This document shows, piece after piece, positions 1 through 7,724 of a DNA stretch of 39,375 nucleotides. The stretch comes from an uncultured Nitrospinaceae bacterium (GTDB lineage: Bacteria > Nitrospinota > Nitrospinia > Nitrospinales > VA-1), in the NCBI GenBank assembly GCA_938073925.1, contig CALJGH010000125.1, forward strand, positions 1 through 39,375, in the 5' to 3' direction. The position numbers and the translations under genes were made by a program. Position 1 is the stretch's first letter, and each line of letters begins with the position of its first letter. The notes under the pieces were generated by a model. It did no database searches, was not told the origin of the DNA, and saw only the letters and a program-made list of their open reading frames with translations.

Positions 1-12
1 GAGGTGATTAAT

Positions 13-465
13 ATGAAAACGACTTTAAATAACGCTGTAGGTCGAGCCGTTATGTTCACAATAGATGCGGGTGAAACTCACCGAATATTTGTAGTGAACC
101 AAAGTCATCCTACATTAAATAATATAAACCCTATCTTTTTAGCGAATCCAAATATGCATTTAATCCAGACTGTTGATTCAGCTCAATTTGGACAAGTAAG
201 AGCAACGACAGTGAGCGAACGTCCAGGTCTGCCTGCAGGTTCTAGGTCGGTTAGAGTTGGAGACACTTACAAGTTTGATAGTTTATCGCAGCTTTCAATG
301 TGGGGTACTATCTATATGGAGTCGACCGGCAGAGGATTTTCTATGGAGTTTATTGGGGATATGCACGATTCAACATTAGGAGGTGCTGCAAATTCAAATT
401 CTACTTTAGGCGAGAATTTCCGTTCTGGCCAAGAACTGCCTAGGCCAGCACGTGGTCTTAACTAA
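13..465 (+). CDS. Unknown beta-rich protein of 150 residues
   Basis: The family is not recognised. I start at the ATG at 13 because GAGGTG at 1-6 is a good ribosome binding site six bases upstream; a GTG at 4 lies inside that site and is less likely. There is no signal peptide, membrane segment or cysteine. The middle alternates polar and hydrophobic residues, suggesting a beta-rich fold, and the last 35 residues are rich in Asn, Ser, Gly and Pro and look disordered. The window begins immediately before it, so an upstream operon partner cannot be excluded. Codon use and the binding site make it a credible gene; no function is assigned. Confidence 0.7.
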   Translation: MKTTLNNAVGRAVMFTIDAGETHRIFVVNQSHPTLNNINPIFLANPNMHLIQTVDSAQFGQVRATTVSERPGLPAGSRSVRVGDTYKFDSLSQLSMWGTIYMESTGRGFSMEFIGDMHDSTLGGAANSNSTLGENFRSGQELPRPARGLN

Positions 466-735
466 TACCTCAATACTAGTAACTTATATACCGTGAGCAT
501 TGCCATAAGCAATCATCACTCCTCATCATGAGCTTCCCGTTCATCTATCTCCCAATTGCATTCAACAAGAGTTAATCCAGCATTCACATCAGCATGAATT
601 TCCCTTGGCATTAAACTTATCAGCATTTTATAAAATCAGTTATGATAATTTAAAATCATACCTACTCTAATTTTCTCTCTGATTTTCCCATTAATTCCTT
701 TAACATAGACAATCTTTATCATTGGAATCGTATAT

Positions 736-2124
736 ATGAGTACTAAAAAATTAGTCGTATTGGGAGGTGGGCCTGGCGGTTATGCTGCAGCCTTCCTTGC
801 CGCTGATAAGGGGATGGATGTCACCCTCATTGATGCGGGCAAAAAACCCGGCGGCGTTTGCTTGCACCGGGGGTGCATTCCTTCTAAAGCTCTGCTACAC
901 ATCGCACATCTTATAAATGAAACCAAAGAAGCAAAAGCCTGGGGTGTTGATTTTGGTGATCCCAAGATTGACCTTGATGCTGTTCGCAACTGGAAGGATC
1001 AGGTCATCGACAAAATGGCTACGGGTCTCGTCCAACTTTGCAAACAACGAAACGTGGAATTCGTTTCTGGAAAAGGGATGTTCAAAGATTCTCAAACTAT
1101 CGAAGTTGATGGTAAGTCCTTCTCCTTCGATCATTGCGTTCTCGCTACAGGATCGCGCCCTATTCAACCTTTTCAAAACAATTCACACCTCATCGATTCC
1201 ACTGACGCGCTCGATTTAGAAAGTATTCCTGAGAAACTACTGATTGTCGGTGGAGGTTATATTGGACTAGAAATGGGCAGTGTTTATGCCACACTCGGCA
1301 GTCAGGTCACCATCGTGGAAATGATGGATGGACTTTTAACCGGGGTCGATCGCGATCTTGTAAGGCCTTTACAACACAGAATCAAAAACCAGTTTAAAGC
1401 TATTCTTTTAAATACTAGAGTTACCGAGATCAAGCAGGCAGAATCGAAGACTCATGTAACACTTGAAAATGAATCCGGAACGGAGAAAAAGGTTTTTAAC
1501 CGGGTACTAGTTTCGGTAGGTCGTGCACCCAACACTGATGGGCTTGGACTCGAAAACACTAAAGTCAAATTGAACGAGAAAGGTTTTGTGATTGCTGACT
1601 CTCAACAGAAAACAGATGATTCCCAAATATCCGCTATTGGAGATGTGATCGGCGGTGCCATGTTAGCGCATAAAGCAGCCCACGAGGCAAAGGTAGCAGT
1701 GGAAGTTATAGATGGAGAGAGTTCTGATTTCAACAATCGAATAATCCCTGCGGTAGTGTTCACCGATCCTGAAATTGCCTGGGCCGGATTGACGGAAACG
1801 GAAGCTCTGGCTCAAGGTAGAAAAGTTTCAATAGCCAAATTCCCTTGGGGCGCATCTGGAAGAGCACAGACACTGGGGCGCGGTGAGGGAATGACCAAAT
1901 TGATAATTGATCCTGAATCTGAGAAAATTGTCGGTGTAGGATTAACTGGCGCAGGAGCTGGTGAGTTGATTGCTGAGGGGGTTTTAGCTATCGAAACTGG
2001 GACGAAAGCTAAAGATCTGGCCCTATCAATTCATGCACATCCCACCTTATCCGAAACCCTGATGGAAGCGGCAGATGTGTTTTATGGAACTGCAACCCAT
2101 ATTCACAAAAGAAAAAGAAATTAA
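736..2124 (+). CDS. lpdA: Dihydrolipoamide dehydrogenase (E3)
   Basis: This flavoprotein reoxidises lipoyl groups of 2-oxoacid dehydrogenase or glycine cleavage complexes and passes electrons to NAD+. The FAD-binding GGGPGG motif is at residues 10-15. The redox disulfide is C42/C47 in the CLHRGCIPSK signature. The NAD-binding GGGYIG motif lies near residue 172 and the C-terminal active-site HAHPTLSE around residues 433-440 supplies the His-Glu pair. At 462 residues it has the usual family length and appears intact. GGAA just upstream of the ATG is a modest binding site. No E1 or E2 gene lies nearby, so it is a stand-alone E3. CLHRGC and HPTLSE favour lipoamide dehydrogenase over mercuric or glutathione reductase. 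Confidence 0.95.
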   Translation: MSTKKLVVLGGGPGGYAAAFLAADKGMDVTLIDAGKKPGGVCLHRGCIPSKALLHIAHLINETKEAKAWGVDFGDPKIDLDAVRNWKDQVIDKMATGLVQLCKQRNVEFVSGKGMFKDSQTIEVDGKSFSFDHCVLATGSRPIQPFQNNSHLIDSTDALDLESIPEKLLIVGGGYIGLEMGSVYATLGSQVTIVEMMDGLLTGVDRDLVRPLQHRIKNQFKAILLNTRVTEIKQAESKTHVTLENESGTEKKVFNRVLVSVGRAPNTDGLGLENTKVKLNEKGFVIADSQQKTDDSQISAIGDVIGGAMLAHKAAHEAKVAVEVIDGESSDFNNRIIPAVVFTDPEIAWAGLTETEALAQGRKVSIAKFPWGASGRAQTLGRGEGMTKLIIDPESEKIVGVGLTGAGAGELIAEGVLAIETGTKAKDLALSIHAHPTLSETLMEAADVFYGTATHIHKRKRN

Positions 2125-2169
2125 TAAGCCTATTGAATGAATAATCCTGACAACTCCAAAAAAAACCAC

Positions 2170-2490
2170 CTCATTTCTCCAAGAGCCTCCGCGAACCACT
2201 TTACCTCCGATTTCATGCTCCGATAAAGTCGATTCCCAAAAGTTACCAGCCATATCGTAAATCCCTAAAACATTTGTTTTTTTGAAACCTATAGGGTGAG
2301 TTCCTATCGGCATTGCCTTTATGCCAGGAATAGGCATCAGAGTTTTCATTCCCCCAATAAAATGACGATGAACTTCCCGCGCGTGCCGCTTTTTTCCACT
2401 CTCCTTCCATCGGCAATAGCTTAACCGTTTTTTTTTAATAATATTTTTGCATCGTACAATGTTACTTTTTCTACGGGATGATCCTCTCCT
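2170..2490 (-). pseudogene. Remnant of a formylglycine-generating-enzyme-like (SUMF1/FGE-sulfatase) gene
   Basis: Read on the minus strand, consecutive FGE-family motifs appear but in different frames. First comes GEDHPVEKVTLYDA near 2445-2490. Next, LLPMEGEWKKAARAG, then YWGNENSDAYSWHKGNADRN, runs from about 2418 to 2300. Then THPIGFKKTNVLGIYDMAGN, FWES and RGGSW follow to about 2170. These match the family's DHPV-WYDA, RLPTEAEWE-AARGG, YPWG, G-YDM-GNVWEW and RGGSW blocks in the right order. Frame changes fall near the nine-base A run at about 2430, near 2420 and near 2300, and the end after RGGSWRNE is lost where lpdA begins on the other strand. FGE-family proteins oxidise a Cys to formylglycine in sulfatases or act in other hydroxylase-type roles; this copy cannot make an intact product. 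Confidence 0.85.
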
Positions 2491-2636
2491 TAAAAAAACG
2501 AAAAGACATAATTTTGACAGGAAACACATAAAACCCGACGGCTCAGGGAGACAAAAGCGACCAAAATAGAGGCCACAAAAAAAGTTAGGCCTTATTTTAT
2601 ATAAGCTTTACAACTAATTCGTTTGCAAATCAAGTT

Positions 2637-2651
2637 TGGCACAAAACTTGC
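2637..2651 (+). promoter_or_regulatory. Sigma-54 (RpoN) -24/-12 promoter
   Basis: TGGCAC at 2637-2642, five bases, then TTGC at 2648-2651 is an exact match to the sigma-54 consensus TGGCAC-N5-TTGC. Transcription would start near 2662-2664, giving a leader of about 54 bases to the ATG at 2717. Sigma-54 promoters need an enhancer-binding ATPase; the palindromic TTTGCAAA a few bases upstream (from 2622) and more distal AT-rich sequence could hold activator sites, but none is recognised. The site points only to the small gene that follows. Confidence 0.8.
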
Positions 2652-2716
2652 CGTTAAGAAGAAATAAGATAAGGAAGTTATTTGGTAAATCTATTTAACA
2701 GGAAGGTCAAACTACC

Positions 2717-2866
2717 ATGGAAAAGGTAAATGTCGCTTATCCCGCTGCTGATGAATTGATCGATTCAACAGAATCGTCTAATCAAGAATCATTTATTTTA
2801 AAAAGTATTGCTGCATCCTTTGCCGGCGCATCCATTCCCGCCACCATTTTTTATTTTCTGATGTAA
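2717..2866 (+). CDS. 49-residue single-pass membrane microprotein
   Basis: This is a 49-codon frame ending in TAA. GGAAGG at 2701-2706 is a good ribosome binding site ten bases before the ATG. The first 25 residues are acidic and polar (several D/E/S). The C-terminal 23, from FILKSI to FYFLM, form one hydrophobic segment containing small residues (AASFAGAS) and ending right at the C-terminus, which suggests a tail-anchored or single-pass inner membrane peptide. No family is recognised. It sits alone between a pseudogene and a region without a clear gene, and is preceded by a consensus sigma-54 promoter, implying regulated expression under nitrogen, envelope-stress or similar control. Promoter, binding site and helix together make it a likely real gene. 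Confidence 0.7.
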   Translation: MEKVNVAYPAADELIDSTESSNQESFILKSIAASFAGASIPATIFYFLM

Positions 2867-3445
2867 ATCAGGAGATGCAGGCCACCCGAAATTAAGGATA
2901 ATCTACTTAAAAAAATACTTTTCGTGACTCGGCATTATGGGTTGCTGTGCGATTCCTTATTAACGCATCCGACCCCTTGCGTTTCTGAGCCCCCTCCTAC
3001 TCCATCCACTCTCCAATTCGGCCTCTGATCACGGTATTAATTTAGAAGATTTCAATGGACTGCCCGTTTAATCTCAATTTTTGTGGAGGTATTTCTAGAG
3101 TTACCTGATCGCCATTTAGTTTCGGCAACACCATCAACACGTTACCCACACCTTTAAAATGGATCGACTCAATCTTTGTGATTTGATTTCCTAACCCTAT
3201 ACTTCGGACTTCCATGATAGGGATTGATTGCGTTATATTAATCGATCTATCCACGCAAATATCAAATGTCTAAGCCCAGAACCTCTATGAGTCGATGGGC
3301 TATACAAAAAACGAGTAATTTTTTCACTACAGCCTGCCGATAAAAATCTAGAATATGTCTTAAGTTATTTGAACGGATGCCTTCAAAAAGTTAGAATGAA
3401 CCCACGCCAATATACTAATATCTAAAAGACTCAAAACCTCTCCCA
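2867..3445. other. Stretch without a secure gene
   Basis: Right after the microprotein, CTGAT-GTAA-ATCAG overlaps its stop codon and can form a short hairpin, but no T tract follows. A weak minus-strand frame at 3042-3254 is listed separately. Further on, AGCCCA and TGGGCT around 3278-3302 could pair across an 18-base loop. I see no promoter with both boxes for the dnaJ-like gene, no RNA gene and no recognisable gene remnant in the rest. Confidence 0.5.
3042..3254 (-). CDS. Possible small protein or gene fragment
   Basis: This 70-codon frame begins with GTG and has no visible ribosome binding site. The sequence alternates hydrophobic and polar residues with Gly/Asn turns (for example GVGNVLMVLPKLNGDQVTLE), like beta strands of a folded domain and unlike a random frame. 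It may be the surviving end of a longer decayed gene, since gene remnants occur nearby. The family is not recognised. With a GTG start, no binding site and an isolated position, this is a weak call. Confidence 0.3.
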   Translation of the reverse strand: MDRSINITQSIPIMEVRSIGLGNQITKIESIHFKGVGNVLMVLPKLNGDQVTLEIPPQKLRLNGQSIEIF

Positions 3446-4375
3446 ATGGCCCAACCCACAAACCGCGACTATTACAAGATTTTAGGCATCACCGCTAAAA
3501 CTCCTAAAAAAGATATTAAGAAAAAATATCGGGAACTGGCAAAGAAATACCATCCCGATACCAACCAGGGAAGTAAAGAGGCTGAAGATAAATTCAAAAT
3601 AGTTTCCGAGGCCTATGAAGTTTTAAGCAATGCATTAAAACGTAAAGAATATGACCGCCAAAGAAGCTATAAAACTCAATCGCGTGCCCAGCCATCAGGA
3701 GGCAGACCTGCCTGGGACCGAGAACCGCCTGGTGGGTTTGGTCGACGTCCCCCTCCAGGGGGTAATGAACAATATTATCAGGAACCCTTCGCAGCAGAAC
3801 CGGAACCCGTTGATCCGAACATGCCAACAAGCGGTTTCGACTTACAGTTCATAATAGATGTCCCCCTCCCCATTGTTGCTCTTGGAGGAGTCATCCCCTA
3901 CTCTTATGAAAAATATGTCAAATGTCAGGATTGTGATGGATCAGGTATGCAGGGAGATGACGAGTGCCCTGTCTGTCAAGGGAAACAACTTATAGTGCGG
4001 TCGGTTACCCTTAATGTCAAAATCCCACCGGGTGTAGCAAACCAATACACTCTGGCGATAATAAAAGAAGGTGGCGAAGGTAAAAACGGCGGCCCACCTG
4101 GGGAATTGTTTCTTAAAATCAACACATTGCCACATCCAAAATTTAAACGAATTAAAAACGACATCATCAGCGAAGTTATAATTTCAAGGAAACTTGCCGA
4201 CGAAGGTGGAACTTTAGTAGCCGAAACCTTGAACGGAAGCAAAACGATTCAAGTTGAGGAAGGAACACTGATAGGCGAAGAGTTGCTCATTCCGGGAGAA
4301 GGTGCCGCAATCAGTTGGGGGAAAAAGAGAGGTGCCCTGATCATCAAATTCAATATTGAGGAAGACGATTCATGA
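3446..4375 (+). CDS. DnaJ/CbpA-type Hsp40 co-chaperone with a reduced zinc region
   Basis: The J domain spans about residues 7-72 with HPD at 36-38, the motif that stimulates the Hsp70 (DnaK) ATPase. A Gly/Pro/Arg-rich linker covers about 73-115, and a DnaJ C-terminal substrate-binding region runs from about 130 to the end. The zinc region is small: it has only CQDCDGSG and CPVCQGK near residues 159-180, two CxxC pairs where classical DnaJ has four, so one zinc at most. At 309 residues it is shorter than DnaJ (about 375) and close to CbpA, which lacks zinc altogether. The stop overlaps the next start by four bases (ATGA), so translation is probably coupled. No dnaK or grpE is adjacent. Confidence 0.9.
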   Translation: MAQPTNRDYYKILGITAKTPKKDIKKKYRELAKKYHPDTNQGSKEAEDKFKIVSEAYEVLSNALKRKEYDRQRSYKTQSRAQPSGGRPAWDREPPGGFGRRPPPGGNEQYYQEPFAAEPEPVDPNMPTSGFDLQFIIDVPLPIVALGGVIPYSYEKYVKCQDCDGSGMQGDDECPVCQGKQLIVRSVTLNVKIPPGVANQYTLAIIKEGGEGKNGGPPGELFLKINTLPHPKFKRIKNDIISEVIISRKLADEGGTLVAETLNGSKTIQVEEGTLIGEELLIPGEGAAISWGKKRGALIIKFNIEEDDS

Positions 4376-4641
4376 CTTCGACCTTCCTCGTACTCTCTTT
4401 CGCGGCAATCGTTATATATATTTTCTGGGTTCTTTTAAACCCGCGAAAAAAAACATCACAAAAAAAAACAGCTAAAAAACAAATTAGCAAAAAAAACCGC
4501 CCCGCACTTAAAGGAAAAGAGAATAAACAACAAGCCGCCCTTTCAAGAGCATATAAAATCCGCAAAGAAAAAATCAATCAAATGAAAAAAGACCCTGAGC
4601 TAATCGGACATGTTATTCGACATTGGTTAAGAGAAAAGTGA
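4372..4641 (+). CDS. Small N-terminally anchored basic membrane protein
   Basis: This 89-residue protein has one hydrophobic segment at residues 3-22 (FLVLSFAAIVIYIFWVLL), then a strongly Lys-rich stretch to about residue 70, consistent with an N-out anchor and a basic cytoplasmic tail by the positive-inside rule. The C-terminus (DPELIGHVIRHWLREK) looks like an amphipathic helix. It overlaps the DnaJ-like gene by four bases, so the two are probably translated together. It could tether a partner or bind nucleic acid or acidic membrane lipid. No family is recognised and the function is unknown. Confidence 0.7.
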   Translation: MTSTFLVLSFAAIVIYIFWVLLNPRKKTSQKKTAKKQISKKNRPALKGKENKQQAALSRAYKIRKEKINQMKKDPELIGHVIRHWLREK

Positions 4642-4666
4642 ACTGCGGACTACCAACGAATAAAGT

Positions 4667-5410
4667 CTAACCTTTGCGGGCTTTAACTTCAGCGGCGTGA
4701 GCTCTGGCGCGCTTCAACATGGCAGATTTTTCTGCATCAGAAAAATCCTTTCGGGGAGTAGGTCCAGGAACAACGTTTCCTGATGATTTTTTTGGAGCTG
4801 CTGCTGGCGGAGCTTCTGAAGCTCCTTCATCAACGGCTGGAGCCGCAGTCGCTTCAGCAACAGGCGCTGAAGACTTTGCCGCGGCCTCGCCTTCTTTCCT
4901 TACAAGACGCATTGAAGACCATACATCGTTGTTTGGATAAGGGGTGTCCAATCCGATTTTCAAATCCATTCGAATTATTTTTTCATCTGAACATTCGCTG
5001 ATCCACGTATTGGATGCGCCGCCAGGTGCGAAGATAGAATCGATTGGATAATAAGTTCCATTTTTATCCATCAATTGCTTAACCCCTGTTTTGTCAAAAA
5101 GCGTTAAGGACTCTGCTTTCGTGGGAATTCTCCAATTGTTATAACCACCGAATTGATCTTTATTCTGATTAACCCAATCCACATACTCTTGGTGGTCTTG
5201 CCAAGTATAAAAAAGTTTTTTATCCAGCCATGCATCCGTTTTTTTCCATGTCAAACCGGAGTTCGGATCCGTGATGCTACCATCACCGTTATCGACAAAA
5301 GGGTCACTCACAGGTGCGGCCTTTTTAGCCGCCTCTGCCTTTTTTTTAGCTGCTAATTTAGCCTTCTCAGCGGGTGACAACTTCTGTTCATCTGTAGATG
5401 CTTCTGCCAT
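4667..5410 (-). CDS. DUF1566 (Lcl C-terminal-like) domain protein with Ala/Lys-rich ends
   Basis: The 247-residue product has three parts. Residues 1-35 are Ala/Lys rich and predicted helical. Residues 37 to about 165 carry the DUF1566 pattern: NGDGSITDPNSGLTW, a Trp-rich middle, GYNNWRIPTKAES and a late SSMRLVR. The remainder is a Pro/Ala-rich disordered segment ending in a basic helix. DUF1566 domains usually occur in exported or surface proteins; here there is no signal peptide, so a cytoplasmic or appendage-associated role is possible. It follows the 91-residue gene after only six bases, so they are co-transcribed. The function of the family is not established. Confidence 0.75.
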   Translation of the reverse strand: MAEASTDEQKLSPAEKAKLAAKKKAEAAKKAAPVSDPFVDNGDGSITDPNSGLTWKKTDAWLDKKLFYTWQDHQEYVDWVNQNKDQFGGYNNWRIPTKAESLTLFDKTGVKQLMDKNGTYYPIDSIFAPGGASNTWISECSDEKIIRMDLKIGLDTPYPNNDVWSSMRLVRKEGEAAAKSSAPVAEATAAPAVDEGASEAPPAAAPKKSSGNVVPGPTPRKDFSDAEKSAMLKRARAHAAEVKARKG

Positions 5411-5416
5411 ATTTTT

Positions 5417-5692
5417 TTACCGAGCCGTCGAAGGTTCAAGCCCTTCTAATATATCGTTCAAATCTTTTCCAGAATTGGAAAGAGTTTTTAATATTTCTCC
5501 CAGCTTTGAGGCTGAAAAAACCTTCAAACGTGATTGGAAATCTGTACGGTAATCCGCAGCATTTTGGCGAACCCAATCCACCGCAATCTGCTCTTGCGCT
5601 TCAAAATTCATATCAGCACATTTTTTATCCAGCAGGTTTGTCTGGGATAACCGTATAATTTCACAAATCAAATCTTCTTTGACTTGGCTCAT
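5417..5692 (-). CDS. Small helical protein, unknown
   Basis: This is a 91-residue, mostly helical, slightly acidic protein without signal or membrane segment and with two cysteines. The family is not recognised. It is the first gene of a two-gene unit with the DUF1566 protein six bases downstream, so it may be a small partner or regulator of that protein. A candidate promoter with TTGACA lies 80-90 bases upstream. The ribosome binding site is poor (AAAG before the ATG). The tight coupling and clean reading frame argue for a real gene. Confidence 0.6.
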   Translation of the reverse strand: MSQVKEDLICEIIRLSQTNLLDKKCADMNFEAQEQIAVDWVRQNAADYRTDFQSRLKVFSASKLGEILKTLSNSGKDLNDILEGLEPSTAR

Positions 5693-5752
5693 ACTTTAAA
5701 TTTTAACACGAAATTGTTGAAGGGCTAAGCCGAAAGCCACAAAAAAAGCCAC

Positions 5753-5779
5753 TCTATAATGGATTTTCCAGCTTGTCAA
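5753..5779 (-). promoter_or_regulatory. Candidate sigma-70 promoter for the DUF1566 unit
   Basis: On the minus strand TTGACA (plus 5774-5779) is followed 15 bases later by TATAGA (plus 5753-5758). The spacer is short of the optimal 17, which lowers confidence. A second TTGACA lies exactly 21 bases upstream (plus 5795-5800), two helical turns away, which could be an alternative -35 box or an activator half-site. Confidence 0.35.
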
Positions 5780-5836
5780 CGCGATTATTTTTCCTGTCAA
5801 TAAATCTATATAAAACAAGTGATTAAGGTATTTTTT

Positions 5837-5856
5837 AAGGAAGAAAATTCTTCCTT
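5837..5856. repeat. Perfect AT-rich inverted repeat after the oppC stop
   Basis: AAGGAAGAA and TTCTTCCTT are separated by two bases, giving a nine-base perfect inverted repeat directly touching the stop codon of the permease gene at 5857. As RNA it would form an eight-pair stem with a four-base loop. Read in the permease direction it is followed by an A run and not a T run, so it is not a textbook intrinsic terminator; it may protect the 3' end of the message. Confidence 0.5.
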
Positions 5857-6666
5857 TTAGCTGCCCTTTGCAGATCGAGGATCCAGAAACTCCCGCAATC
5901 CTTCTCCCAGAAAATTAAACGACAAAATTGTAAAAAATATAGCCAGTGAGGGAAACAAAATCAAATGCGGATAAAATTTAATCGCTGTCCATCCATCGCT
6001 GGCAAGGGTTCCCCAACTGCTGGCGGGGGGTGCAATGCCTAAACCCACAAAACTCAAGGTCGATTCCGCAAGAATCGCAACGGGTACCCGAAAACTAAGA
6101 GTCACAACAAGAATTCCTAAAATATTGGGAAAAATTTCCTTCAACATGATTCGATAATGACTCGCTCCTAACGCTCTGGCCGCCAAAATATAAGGATACT
6201 CCTTTATTCGTAAAACCTCCCCCCGCACCAACCGTGCAATGGTCACCCAACTGACTAGAGTCAAGGCAATAAAAACGCCAACAACCCCACGGCCCATCAA
6301 CACGGTGATCAAAATTATCATCAAAAGATCGGGTAAAGCAAAAACCACATCGACCACTCGCATCATCAGGTTATCCATTCGACCACCAACATAAGCAGAA
6401 AGGGTTCCATATATCGTGCCAATGAATAAAGCAAGCACTGTGGAGAAAACCCCGACGAACAAAGAAACCCGGGCACCATAAATCATACGCGATAGAAGGT
6501 CTCGACCCAATCGATCCGTTCCCAGCCAATGTTCTGCCCCAGGAAAAGCAAGAATATTTAACGTGTCCTGCTCTTGATAAGAATACGGCGCTATCCAAGG
6601 TGCCAATACCGCGGTTAACAAAAGAATAAAAAGAAAGCCGCTGCTAATTTTAGTAGATGTGTTCAT
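5857..6666 (-). CDS. Peptide/nickel ABC transporter permease, OppC/DppC type
   Basis: This inner-membrane permease subunit imports oligopeptides, dipeptides or nickel complexes with a partner permease. The 269-residue protein has an N-terminal membrane segment (about 9-27), the HWLGTDRLGRDLLSR region typical of DppC/OppC at about 46-60, and further membrane spans. The ABC-coupling EAA-type loop (ARALGASHYRIMLKEIFPNI) lies near residues 163-182. It ends with FLGEGLREFLDPR, a family C-terminus. The start is only four bases after the stop of the oppB-like gene. No ATPase (OppD/F) or binding protein (OppA) follows, so partners must lie elsewhere. Substrate is not predictable from the permease. 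Confidence 0.9.
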   Translation of the reverse strand: MNTSTKISSGFLFILLLTAVLAPWIAPYSYQEQDTLNILAFPGAEHWLGTDRLGRDLLSRMIYGARVSLFVGVFSTVLALFIGTIYGTLSAYVGGRMDNLMMRVVDVVFALPDLLMIILITVLMGRGVVGVFIALTLVSWVTIARLVRGEVLRIKEYPYILAARALGASHYRIMLKEIFPNILGILVVTLSFRVPVAILAESTLSFVGLGIAPPASSWGTLASDGWTAIKFYPHLILFPSLAIFFTILSFNFLGEGLREFLDPRSAKGS

Positions 6667-6670
6667 TACC

Positions 6671-7594
6671 CTATTTCACCGATACTCTGGGGTCCAGCCA
6701 TCCATAAATCATATCAACCACAATATTGGCGATAACGATCAATACCGCATAGACCAACGTCACCCCCATGATCAAGGGATAATCACGATTGGTCACAGCA
6801 GTGATGAAAAACCGCCCCATACCGGGAATAGAAAAAATAAACTCGATCACAAAAGATCCGGTGATCAATCCCGCTGTTAAAGGTCCCATCACCGAAACGA
6901 TCGGATACATTGAGTTTTTCAAAACATGCCGAAGCAAGATAGAAAATTCAGACAGTCCTTTAGCACGGGCGGTACGAATATAATCAGAGCCCAGCACATC
7001 AAGAACAGTGGTGCGCGTCAACCGGGCGATATAACCCGCAAACCCAGCACCTAATGCAAATGCGGGGAGGATCATATACCGCGGCCCCTCCCACAATGCA
7101 GGCGGCAACAAATGCCATTGATGAGAAAATATCCAGACGGATACCGCTCCCAACACAAAACTGGGAACAGAAATTCCCATAGCCGCGAATAACAATATTG
7201 ATCTGTCCAGCAAAGAGTTTTTCCAATAAGCAGAGATCACCCCGGCAGGCACTCCTAGACCCAGAACAATTAAAACCGCACACATACCCAATGTAAAAGA
7301 AACCGGAAAAGTGTCGCGTAAGATATCAGAAACATCGCGACCAATATATTTGTAGGAGGGACCCAAGTCACCTTGTAATAACTGCTTCATATAAAGCAGG
7401 TATTGTATTTCTATAGGTTCATCGAGGTGATACTTGGCTTCGATATTGGCAATGATTTCTGGAGGAAGAATTTTATCGCTATCAAACGGCCCTCCAGGCA
7501 CAAGATGCATGATGAGAAAGGTCAGCGTAGCAACAGTAATCAGAACCGGTATCCCTAACAACACCCGCCTGAGAAAAAATCGTAACATAAACAT
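6671..7594 (-). CDS. Peptide/nickel ABC transporter permease, OppB/DppB type
   Basis: The 307-residue partner permease begins FFLRRVLLGIPVLITVATLTF, typical of DppB/OppB. It has the periplasmic segment with GDLGPSY, six predicted membrane spans and the coupling loop YIRTARAKGLSEFSILLRHV at about residues 195-214. The C-terminus IYGWLDPRV is also characteristic. It leads a two-gene unit with the OppC-like gene. The binding protein and two ATPases normally encoded beside these genes are absent on both sides, so the transporter is either assembled from dispersed genes or uses shared ATPases. Confidence 0.9.
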   Translation of the reverse strand: MFMLRFFLRRVLLGIPVLITVATLTFLIMHLVPGGPFDSDKILPPEIIANIEAKYHLDEPIEIQYLLYMKQLLQGDLGPSYKYIGRDVSDILRDTFPVSFTLGMCAVLIVLGLGVPAGVISAYWKNSLLDRSILLFAAMGISVPSFVLGAVSVWIFSHQWHLLPPALWEGPRYMILPAFALGAGFAGYIARLTRTTVLDVLGSDYIRTARAKGLSEFSILLRHVLKNSMYPIVSVMGPLTAGLITGSFVIEFIFSIPGMGRFFITAVTNRDYPLIMGVTLVYAVLIVIANIVVDMIYGWLDPRVSVK

Positions 7595-7724
7595 ATATTA
7601 GCATAAGACAAAAGAGGGTTTAGAACATTGCATGGAACTTCACCAAAATTTAAATTTGCCAAACGCTTATTAGAAAGAGAAAACAAAATTATTGTGTTCC
7701 ATCTAATTTTTAAGCCTTGCCTCC

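Noticed and set aside
516..626. 36-codon minus-strand frame between the first gene and lpdA, with a protein-like sequence
   Set aside because: No ribosome binding site, no recognisable family and too short to separate from chance; the rest of 466-735 is empty AT-rich DNA.
2940..3010. GC-richer patch considered as a possible tRNA end or small RNA
   Set aside because: No cloverleaf, no T-loop GTTCGA-type sequence and no stable stem could be drawn.
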